A stretch of 5,583 bases of DNA from Lachnospiraceae bacterium UBA4711 (GTDB lineage Bacteria; Bacillota; Clostridia; Lachnospirales; Lachnospiraceae), in NCBI GenBank assembly GCA_002404515.1, contig DHJV01000084.1, positions 1-5,583 of the forward strand, written 5' to 3'. Below are positions 1-4,956 of this stretch, one piece after another; the stretch's first letter is position 1, and each line of letters opens with the position of its first letter. A program made the position numbers and the translations under genes. The notes below the pieces were generated by a model that was not told where the DNA came from, ran no database searches, and saw only the letters and a program-made list of their open reading frames with translations.

Positions 1-32
1 GCACCTGCTTAGCGCCGACCGAGCCGTAGGCG

Positions 33-63
33 AGACCTTGAACCCATGGGTTCAAGGTCTTTT
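33..63 (+). terminator. Candidate rho-independent terminator: perfect 28-bp palindrome
   Basis: Positions 33-60 form a perfect palindrome centred on CCATGG, with left arm AGACCTTGAACCCA and right arm its exact reverse complement. It is followed by a short T run (TTTT at 60-63). On the plus strand this fits an intrinsic terminator for a gene entering from the left of the window; on the minus strand there is no T tract, so it is not an obvious minus-strand terminator. The T run is short, so termination strength is uncertain. The right half also resembles the T arm of the nearby tRNA-Leu, so the palindrome may have arisen from duplicated tRNA sequence. Confidence 0.5.
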
Positions 64-70
64 CCGCATC

Positions 71-102
71 AAAAAAGGGATAGGCGATTGCCTATCCCTT
101 TT
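71..102 (-). terminator. Rho-independent terminator of tRNA-Leu
   Basis: Read on the minus strand just past the tRNA 3' end, GGGATAGGC (98-90) pairs with GCCTATCCC (85-77) around the four-base loop AATC, and the stem is followed by six T (76-71). A GC-rich 9-bp stem plus U6 is a textbook intrinsic terminator, starting six bases after the discriminator base of the tRNA. The pairing extends further: A/T runs and then GATGCGGAA/TTCCGCATC (103-111 with 62-70) also match, so the outer stem includes part of the tRNA acceptor strand. Confidence 0.85.
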
Positions 103-104
103 GA

Positions 105-188
105 TGCGGAAGATGGGACTTGAACCCACACGGTATTGCTACCACAGGCACCTGAAGCCTGCGCGTCTGCCAATTCCGCCACTTCCGC
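105..188 (-). tRNA. tRNA-Leu, anticodon CAG
   Basis: The minus strand gives an 84-nt class II tRNA that decodes CUG leucine codons. The acceptor stem is GCGGAAG (188-182) pairing perfectly with CTTCCGC (112-106), with A as discriminator base at 105. The anticodon stem CAGGC/GCCTG encloses the loop TTCAGGT, giving anticodon CAG. A long variable arm, with stem GGTA/TACC and loop GCAA, is the class II mark of leucine and serine tRNAs. The T loop is TTCAAGT. The 3' CCA is not encoded (TCA follows the last acceptor pair), so CCA must be added by tRNA nucleotidyltransferase, as is common in Firmicutes. The gene has its own promoter and terminator and stands alone. Identity is clear from the anticodon and the long variable arm; only the exact ends depend on the fold. 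Confidence 0.96.
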
Positions 189-193
189 GTACT

Positions 194-257
194 GCGTTTC
201 GTATCATATCATTTCTATACACAAATGTCAACAGGAAATTTAATAAATTCGAAACGC
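194..257. repeat. Inverted repeat flanking the tRNA-Leu promoter
   Basis: GCGTTTCG at 194-201 and its exact reverse complement CGAAACGC at 250-257 lie on either side of the tRNA-Leu promoter. One arm sits at the predicted transcription start and the other about 19 bp upstream of the -35 box. Arms are 8 bp with a 48-bp spacer. Whether this is an operator pair or chance cannot be told from one copy. Confidence 0.4.
203..231 (-). promoter_or_regulatory. Sigma-A promoter of tRNA-Leu
   Basis: On the minus strand a perfect -35 box TTGACA (231-226) is followed after exactly 17 bp by TATGAT (208-203), one mismatch from TATAAT. The predicted start near position 196 leaves a leader of about 8 nt before the mature tRNA end at 188, as expected for a stable RNA gene. 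It is the strongest-looking promoter in the window. Confidence 0.9.
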
Positions 258-271
258 TTTTTCATTTTTAA

Positions 272-1426
272 TTATTCTGCATCTGTTGCAGAGGCATCAC
301 TGCCTGTGGCAGCCGGTGTCTCTACGGCTGCATCACTGGCGGTTGCCTGTACACCCTTGCCATTCTCTAACAGGTAATCAACTACCTTCTGAGCCAGTGC
401 ATAATAAACAAGATCCTCAGAAGTATAATTCTCTTCCAACTTAGACTCATCATCGTAACCATAATAATCCATGATCGTCTTCTTGTAGTCATCAACCTCT
501 GCTTTATCAACCGTGATTCCAGCATCCTTTGCAACTGCACATACCGCAATCTTTTCCTTCATGTAATCCTCTGCCAGACCCTGTACATACTCACGGAAAT
601 CAGACTCGCTCTGGAAGCCATATCTGGCCGTTACATAATCGCCAAGTGAATAACCATACTGGGAAGCTGCCTGCTCCTGCTGGGAAATACTCTTATCAAT
701 CAGATCCTGCATTTCCTTCTCCGGATACTCGTTATAAGTGGTCTTCTCTACAAGCACCTGCATAACTGCGCTCTCATTTGCGCTCTTATCCGACTTGTCA
801 TACTGCTCAACCAGATCCTTTCTGACGGAATCTTCATATTCAAGAATCGTTGTTGCATCTGTATAAGAAGCAACAAATGCATCATTGTATTCCGGAAGCT
901 GTGTCTCTGTGATATAGTTAATCGTGATCTTAAAATCTGCTTCCTTTCCGTTCAGTTCATCTTTGCCATAATTCTCCGGGAACGTTGCCTTGATGTTAAA
1001 CGTCTCACCAACCTTATGTCCTATGATACCATCCTCAAAGCCAGGAATCATAGAGCCACTTCCAAGTGTCAGATCATAACCGGCGCCGTTTGAATTACCA
1101 CCTTCAAATTCCTCGCCGTCAATACTTCCTACAAAGTCAATATTGACATTGTCGCCTTCCTTGACGGTTCCTTCCTTCACCTGTGTCTTCGTTGCATACT
1201 GCTGCAACAGGGAATCAATCTTTGTCTTTACATCCGCATCTGTCACAGTTGATTTTGTCTCTTCATATTCCAGTCCCTTATAGTCTGGCAGGTCACAATA
1301 CGCTGCATATTTGTCGATCATGCTCTGCTGGTCAACACCGTCTACCTTCTTCCCACATCCGGTAAGCATTGTCATACCAAGTGCAAGACTCAGTACATAC
1401 CCAAGTGTTCTAAACTGCTTCTTCAT
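272..1426 (-). CDS. Trigger-factor-like FKBP peptidyl-prolyl isomerase lipoprotein
   Basis: The 384-residue product is a predicted surface-anchored foldase. Residues 1-24 are a lipoprotein signal: KK, a hydrophobic run, then lipobox LTGC with Cys24 as the expected lipidated residue. Residues about 85-172 match the FKBP-type prolyl isomerase domain of trigger factor (NIDFVGSIDGEEFEGG, then MIPGFEDGIIGHKVGE, FPENYG and the LNGKEADFKI strand). About 173-345 is helical and charged, like the C-terminal chaperone arms of trigger factor. The last ~35 residues are a low-complexity Ala/Thr/Ser/Asp tail. The N-terminal ribosome-binding domain of true trigger factor is absent, replaced by the signal peptide, so it should act outside the membrane on exported proteins, in a role like PrsA (inference). 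ATG at 1426 follows AGAAGGG at 9-nt spacing. It is transcribed divergently from nrdD. No clear terminator lies between its stop and the tRNA-Leu gene. Confidence 0.9.
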   Translation of the reverse strand: MKKQFRTLGYVLSLALGMTMLTGCGKKVDGVDQQSMIDKYAAYCDLPDYKGLEYEETKSTVTDADVKTKIDSLLQQYATKTQVKEGTVKEGDNVNIDFVGSIDGEEFEGGNSNGAGYDLTLGSGSMIPGFEDGIIGHKVGETFNIKATFPENYGKDELNGKEADFKITINYITETQLPEYNDAFVASYTDATTILEYEDSVRKDLVEQYDKSDKSANESAVMQVLVEKTTYNEYPEKEMQDLIDKSISQQEQAASQYGYSLGDYVTARYGFQSESDFREYVQGLAEDYMKEKIAVCAVAKDAGITVDKAEVDDYKKTIMDYYGYDDESKLEENYTSEDLVYYALAQKVVDYLLENGKGVQATASDAAVETPAATGSDASATDAE

Positions 1427-1488
1427 AATACATATCCCTTCTGATTCTACCTAAAAATATAGGACTTAAAAAACTTAAATCCCTAGCA

Positions 1489-1517
1489 TTTATACCATAT
1501 TTTAAGGAAAATGAAAA
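1489..1517 (-). promoter_or_regulatory. Candidate promoter of the lipoprotein gene
   Basis: On the minus strand TTTTCA (1517-1512) and TATAAA (1494-1489) are separated by 17 bp. The -10 is one base from consensus and the -35 matches four of six bases. A start near 1482 would give a leader of about 55 nt. The region is AT-rich, so other promoter pairs are possible. Confidence 0.45.
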
Positions 1518-1600
1518 GGTAATTTTCATATTTCACAAAGAAATCACATGGCATACACATTTTTTCCGGCTTGTATAAGGCACAAAAATGGCTTGAATAC

Positions 1601-1636
1601 GCGGTTTTTTGGCATTTTAGGTGTCCAAAAAATCGC
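1601..1636. repeat. Inverted repeat with 12-bp arms upstream of nrdD
   Basis: GCGGTTTTTTGG (1601-1612) and CCAAAAAATCGC (1625-1636) are reverse complements except at one position, which would be a G-U wobble in RNA; the spacer is 12 bp. It lies just upstream of the NrdR boxes and its right arm overlaps the first box by four bases. It is not placed to terminate any gene here, so an operator or cruciform-type site is more likely than a terminator (inference). Confidence 0.55.
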
Positions 1637-1648
1637 AACATCTAGTTT
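1633..1648 (+). promoter_or_regulatory. Candidate NrdR box 1
   Basis: TCGCAACATCTAGTTT agrees with the published NrdR consensus aCaCwAtATaTwGtgT at 11 of 16 positions by my alignment. It is weak alone, but starts exactly 31 bp before box 2, the three-helical-turn spacing typical of NrdR box pairs. NrdR is the ATP/dATP-sensing repressor of bacterial ribonucleotide reductase genes. Confidence 0.6.
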
Positions 1649-1663
1649 TTGTGTAATTTTTTG

Positions 1664-1679
1664 ATACTAGATTTAGTGT
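1664..1679 (+). promoter_or_regulatory. Candidate NrdR box 2
   Basis: ATACTAGATTTAGTGT matches the NrdR consensus at 13 of 16 positions and is itself an imperfect palindrome. It ends 7 bases before the -35 box of the nrdD promoter. Together with box 1 at 31-bp spacing and the identity of the downstream gene, this makes NrdR control of the operon likely. Confidence 0.75.
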
Positions 1680-1686
1680 TTTCGTG

Positions 1687-1715
1687 TTTACAAACCACAA
1701 GTCAGATGATATAAT
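1687..1715 (+). promoter_or_regulatory. Sigma-A promoter of the nrdD-nrdG-dut operon
   Basis: TTTACA (1687-1692), a 17-bp spacer and a perfect TATAAT (1710-1715) form a strong housekeeping promoter. Transcription would begin near 1722, giving a leader of about 66 nt. This placement rules out translation from the in-frame GTG at 1716, which lies upstream of the predicted start of the RNA. Confidence 0.85.
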
Positions 1716-1723
1716 GTGAAACC

Positions 1724-1748
1724 GTATTCACGTTTTTTATTTGAATAC
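1724..1748 (+). repeat. Inverted repeat in the nrdD leader
   Basis: GTATTCA (1724-1730) and TGAATAC (1742-1748) are perfect 7-bp inverted arms separated by 11 T-rich bases, so the 5' end of the nrdD transcript could fold into a hairpin about 27 nt before the ribosome binding site. The arm sequence is also present, as TTGAATAC, at 1593-1600. Confidence 0.45.
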
Positions 1749-1775
1749 CAAAGAAATACACTGACAGATAGTTTT

Positions 1776-1783
1776 AGGAGAGG
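1776..1783 (+). promoter_or_regulatory. Ribosome binding site that fixes the nrdD start
   Basis: AGGAGAGG precedes ATG at 1788 with good spacing (7 bases after AGGAG). It supports ATG 1788 over the upstream in-frame GTG at 1716. Confidence 0.9.
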
Positions 1784-1787
1784 GTTT

Positions 1788-3914
1788 ATGAAAGTTATCA
1801 AACGAGATGGTCATACAGTGACCTATGACCGCAGCAAGATCATCACTGCCATCAAAAAGGCAAACGCTGAGGTTGAACCATGCGAGAAAGTAACAGATGA
1901 AAAGATTGAAGAGATTGTTGAGGGGATTGAGAGCAAGAACCGCCCACGTATGCTTGTGGAAGATATCCAGGATATTATCGAGCAGAAGCTGATGGCGGAC
2001 GGCAAGTTTGTTCTTGCCAAAACTTACATTATCTACCGTTATACCCGTGAGCTTGTCCGTAAGGCAAATACAACGGATGATTCCATTTTAAGTTTGATCA
2101 AAAACCGTAACAAGGATGTTATGGAAGAAAATTCAAATAAGAACGCAACCGTTGCCTCCACCCAGCGTGACCTGATCGCCGGCGAGGTATCCAAGGATCT
2201 GACACGTCGTGTCCTGCTGCCGGAGAAAATTTCCAAGGCACATGACGAGGGCGTGCTGCATTTCCATGATGCGGACTATTTCTTACAGCCGATTTTCAAC
2301 TGCTGTCTGATCAACATCGGCGATATGCTTGATAACGGAACAGTGATGAACGGAAAACTGATTGAGAGTCCAAAAAGCTTTCAGGTCGCATGTACCGTTA
2401 TGACACAGATTATTTCCTCGGTTGCCAGCAGCCAGTATGGCGGACAGTCTGTGGATATCCGTCATCTCGGCAAATATCTGCGCAAGAGCTACAACAAATA
2501 TAAGAATAAGCTGGTTGAGGAATTCGGTGATAAGATTGACGATACAATCTTAGAGCAGATGGCTCAGGATCGCCTGCAGGACGAGCTTCGTTCCGGCGTT
2601 CAGACAATCCAGTACCAGATCAATACATTGATGACAACGAACGGACAGTCTCCATTCGTGACACTGTTCCTGAATCTTGATCCAAACGACGAATACATTG
2701 AGGAGAACGCGATCATCATCGAAGAGATCCTCCGTCAGCGTCTCGAAGGTATCAAAAATGAGAAGGGTGTGTATGTAACACCTGCATTCCCAAAGCTTAT
2801 TTATGTATTAGATGAGCACAACTGCTTAAAGGGTGGCAAATATGATTACATCACCAAGCTGGCGGTCAAGTGTTCTGCAAAGCGTCTCTATCCGGATTAC
2901 ATCTCTGCAAAGAAGATGCGTGAAAACTATGAAGGCAATGTATTCTCCTGTATGGGATGCCGTTCCTTCCTCTCTCCTTGGAAGGATGAGAACGGAAACT
3001 ATAAATGGGAAGGACGTTTCAATCAGGGTGTTGTATCCCTGAACCTCCCACAGATCGGTATTCTGGCAAAGGGCAGTGAAGAGAAGTTCTGGAGCATGCT
3101 CGACGAGCGTCTGGATCTGTGCTACGAGGCTTTGATGTGCAGACACAATGCACTGCTTGGTGTTACCTCGGATGTCAGCCCGGTACATTGGCAGTACGGT
3201 GCGATTGCCCGTCTGAAAAAGGGCGAGAAAATCGACCCATTACTCAAGGATGGCTATTCTACGATTTCCCTTGGTTATATTGGTTTGTACGAGGTCACAA
3301 AGCTCATGACAGGCAAAAGCCACACAGAACCGGAAGGTGAAGAGTTTGCCCTTCGCGTTATGAACCGCCTACGCAAGGCTTGTGATACGTGGAAGGAAGA
3401 AACCGGACTTGGCTTCGGTCTGTACGGCACACCGGCAGAAAGCCTCTGCTATCGTTTCGCACGGATCGATCAGGAACGTTTCGGCACGATCAAGGACGTC
3501 ACAGACAAGGGCTATTATACAAACTCTTATCATGTGGATGTCCGTGAGAAGATCGACGCATTCAGCAAGTTCCGTTTTGAAAGCCAGTTCCAGACAATTT
3601 CCTCCGGTGGTGCGATCTCTTATGTGGAGATTCCGAATATGCGCCACAACTTAGAGGCACTTGAAGAGATCGTGCGTTTCATCTACGACAACATCCAGTA
3701 TGCGGAGTTCAACACGAAATCCGATTACTGTCATGTATGTGATTACGATGGAGAGATCATGATCAACGACGACAACGAATGGGAATGCCCGCAGTGCGGC
3801 AACAAGGATCACTCCAAGATGAATGTAACACGCCGTACATGCGGCTACCTCGGCGAGAATTTCTGGAATGTCGGCAAGACGAAAGAGATCAAAGCACGTG
3901 TATTACATTTGTAA
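1788..3914 (+). CDS. nrdD: Anaerobic (class III) ribonucleoside-triphosphate reductase
   Basis: The 708-residue cytosolic enzyme makes dNTPs from NTPs without oxygen, using a glycyl radical. Residues 1 to about 95 are an ATP-cone (MKVIKRDG, then the LVEDIQDIIEQKLM helix), the allosteric on/off domain. The catalytic barrel follows, with the NCC motif at 171-173 and the cysteine loop SCMGCRS (Cys388, Cys391), candidates for the thiyl-radical and redox cysteines by family comparison. Near the C terminus Cys648, Cys651, Cys667 and Cys670 form two CxxC pairs, the expected zinc site. RRTCGYLG at 682-689 is the glycyl radical loop, with Gly686 as the radical residue. Length is usual for the family and all key motifs are intact. 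ATG 1788 is chosen because it has a strong ribosome binding site and begins at the conserved ATP-cone start; the longer GTG form at 1716 would overlap promoter sequence. It is first gene of the operon with nrdG and dut, probably under NrdR. Confidence 0.97.
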   Translation: MKVIKRDGHTVTYDRSKIITAIKKANAEVEPCEKVTDEKIEEIVEGIESKNRPRMLVEDIQDIIEQKLMADGKFVLAKTYIIYRYTRELVRKANTTDDSILSLIKNRNKDVMEENSNKNATVASTQRDLIAGEVSKDLTRRVLLPEKISKAHDEGVLHFHDADYFLQPIFNCCLINIGDMLDNGTVMNGKLIESPKSFQVACTVMTQIISSVASSQYGGQSVDIRHLGKYLRKSYNKYKNKLVEEFGDKIDDTILEQMAQDRLQDELRSGVQTIQYQINTLMTTNGQSPFVTLFLNLDPNDEYIEENAIIIEEILRQRLEGIKNEKGVYVTPAFPKLIYVLDEHNCLKGGKYDYITKLAVKCSAKRLYPDYISAKKMRENYEGNVFSCMGCRSFLSPWKDENGNYKWEGRFNQGVVSLNLPQIGILAKGSEEKFWSMLDERLDLCYEALMCRHNALLGVTSDVSPVHWQYGAIARLKKGEKIDPLLKDGYSTISLGYIGLYEVTKLMTGKSHTEPEGEEFALRVMNRLRKACDTWKEETGLGFGLYGTPAESLCYRFARIDQERFGTIKDVTDKGYYTNSYHVDVREKIDAFSKFRFESQFQTISSGGAISYVEIPNMRHNLEALEEIVRFIYDNIQYAEFNTKSDYCHVCDYDGEIMINDDNEWECPQCGNKDHSKMNVTRRTCGYLGENFWNVGKTKEIKARVLHL

Positions 3915-3935
3915 AGTCGAGGTTAGAAAATAGAT

Positions 3936-4466
3936 ATGAATTATGCGGATATCAAGCGCATTGATGTGGCAAACGGACTCGGCGTGCGGGTTTCCCTGTT
4001 CGTGTCCGGCTGTTCCCATCACTGCAAGGGCTGTTTTAACGAAGAAACATGGGATTTCAACTACGGAAAACCATTTACAGAAGCAGAGATCGAGCAGATC
4101 TTAGACTATCTGAAGCCAGATTATATCAAAGGTCTGTCGTTACTCGGCGGTGAACCTTTTGAATATGTCAACCAGCAGGGGTTACTTCCTTTGCTTCGTC
4201 GTTTTAAGTCACTGTACCCACAGAAGGATGTGTGGTGCTACACTGGCTATGATTTTGAAAAGGATATACAGGGAAAAATGATGGTGATGTGGCCGGAGAC
4301 ATCTGAGCTGCTTCGCTACATTGATATACTGGTCGACGGGGAATTCGAAATGGATAAAAAAGATTTATCCCTCCGCTTCCGCGGCTCCTCCAACCAGAGA
4401 ATCATTAATGTCAAGCGTTCGCTTGCGGAAAATAAAGTCTGTCTGGAGGAGGAATTTTACAAATGA
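3936..4466 (+). CDS. nrdG: Anaerobic ribonucleotide reductase activating protein (radical SAM)
   Basis: The 176-residue product is the activase that uses S-adenosylmethionine and a [4Fe-4S] cluster to abstract hydrogen from the C-terminal glycine of NrdD. Cys26, Cys30 and Cys33 (SGCSHHCKGC) form the CxxxCxxC cluster motif. LLGGEPF at 69-75 is the SAM-binding GGEP motif, and WCYTGYDFE near 100-108 plus DGEFEMDKKDL and LRFRGSSNQR in the C-terminal third are typical of NrdG. It starts 21 bp after the nrdD stop, so the two are surely cotranscribed. The only visible ribosome binding site, GAGG at 3919-3922, is 13 bases from ATG, longer than usual, so nrdG may be translated less than nrdD, which would suit a catalytic activase. 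Its stop overlaps the dut start. Confidence 0.96.
   Translation: MNYADIKRIDVANGLGVRVSLFVSGCSHHCKGCFNEETWDFNYGKPFTEAEIEQILDYLKPDYIKGLSLLGGEPFEYVNQQGLLPLLRRFKSLYPQKDVWCYTGYDFEKDIQGKMMVMWPETSELLRYIDILVDGEFEMDKKDLSLRFRGSSNQRIINVKRSLAENKVCLEEEFYK
4445..4452 (+). promoter_or_regulatory. Ribosome binding site of dut inside nrdG
   Basis: GGAGGAGG lies within the last codons of nrdG, 10 bases before ATG 4463. Its distance favours that ATG over the in-frame ATG at 4475, which would sit 22 bases away. Position inside nrdG plus the ATGA overlap indicates translational coupling. Confidence 0.85.
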
Positions 4467-4909
4467 TTACCCATATGCAGGTAAATGTTAAGAAATTAAA
4501 TGAAAATGCAGTGTTGCCAACCTATGGTTCTGCCAATGCTGCCGGTGCCGATCTGTATGCATGCATGGATGCGCCACTCACAATCGCACCACACGAAACG
4601 GTGATGGTTCACACCGGACTCGCCATGGAGATTCCAGAGGGGTATGCCGGACTTGTCTATGCCAGAAGTGGTCTGGCTGCCAAGCGTCATCTGGCTCCCG
4701 CAAACAAAGTCGGTGTTGTCGATTCCGACTACCGCGGAGAGTTCATGGTTGCTCTGCACAATCACAGCAGCGAACCTCAGACGATTGAGCCCAAGGAGCG
4801 TATCGCACAGCTCGCTATCACACCATATATCGTCGGCGATTTCACGGTTACTGACGAATTAGAGGAGACCGAACGCGGTACCGGTGGTTTTGGTTCAACC
4901 GGCCGATAA
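4463..4909 (+). CDS. dut: Deoxyuridine 5'-triphosphate nucleotidohydrolase (dUTPase)
   Basis: The 148-residue protein belongs to the homotrimeric dUTPase family, hydrolysing dUTP to dUMP and pyrophosphate in the cytosol. All five conserved motifs are present in order: AGADLYA (27-33), ARSGLA (67-72), the uridine-binding segment NKVGVVDSDYRGE (81-93) with the catalytic-type Asp, ERIAQLAI (112-119), and the C-terminal P-loop-like RGTGGFGSTGR (138-148) that closes over the active site. Length is normal and nothing is missing. ATG overlaps the nrdG stop as ATGA, so translation is coupled to nrdG. The pairing makes metabolic sense: class III reductase produces dUTP directly from UTP, and this enzyme removes it while feeding thymidylate synthesis. 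A dCTP deaminase is unlikely, since motif order and the intact motif V are those of Dut. Confidence 0.96.
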   Translation: MITHMQVNVKKLNENAVLPTYGSANAAGADLYACMDAPLTIAPHETVMVHTGLAMEIPEGYAGLVYARSGLAAKRHLAPANKVGVVDSDYRGEFMVALHNHSSEPQTIEPKERIAQLAITPYIVGDFTVTDELEETERGTGGFGSTGR

Positions 4910-4925
4910 GATACTATTTCAAAAC

Positions 4926-4956
4926 AAATGGGTGCACTAAGCAAGTGCACCCATTT
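4926..4956. terminator. Bidirectional terminator shared by dut and the convergent sensor gene
   Basis: AAATGGGTGCACT (4926-4938) and AGTGCACCCATTT (4944-4956) form a perfect 13-bp stem with a 5-base loop. On the plus strand it is followed by CTTTCTG, on the minus strand by the T-rich TTTGTTTTG, so it can end transcripts from both sides. It begins 17 bases after the dut stop. The last residues and TAG stop of the minus-strand gene are encoded within the hairpin. Confidence 0.88.

Larger units (their letters stand above)
1427..1787. other. Divergent intergenic region between lipoprotein gene and nrdD
   Basis: These 361 bp hold no convincing gene. They carry, left to right, the ribosome binding site and weak candidate promoter of the lipoprotein gene, an AT-rich stretch (about 1495-1600) in which I see nothing definite, a long inverted repeat, two NrdR-type boxes, the nrdD promoter and the nrdD leader. 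Short TTGAATAC motifs recur at 1593-1600 and 1741-1748, with GTATTCA at 1724-1730 in inverse orientation. Confidence 0.85.

Noticed and set aside
38..271. Plus-strand open frame of 77 codons
   Set aside because: It runs through the terminators and the antisense of tRNA-Leu; its GLEPTR-type peptide is the well-known false translation of a tRNA T arm. No ribosome binding site.
1450..1463. CCTAAAAATATAGG near-palindrome upstream of the lipoprotein gene
   Set aside because: Only four bases at each end pair well and the rest is AT-rich, so it is not distinguishable from background.
1639..1654. Alternative NrdR box register CATCTAGTTTTTGTGT
   Set aside because: It resembles box 2, but would be 25 bp away, off the helical face; the 1633-1648 register at 31 bp fits known NrdR geometry better.
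1716..1787. Longer nrdD start at GTG 1716
   Set aside because: The GTG directly follows the TATAAT box and precedes the predicted RNA start. ATG 1788 has a strong ribosome binding site and matches the usual start of the ATP-cone.
2826..3188. Minus-strand open frame of 120 codons inside nrdD
   Set aside because: It is antisense to a strongly conserved catalytic region of nrdD, including the CMGC loop, and has no recognisable domain; it is a shadow of the coding strand.
4496..4765. Minus-strand open frame inside dut
   Set aside because: It is antisense to all the central dUTPase motifs and lacks a credible start site.
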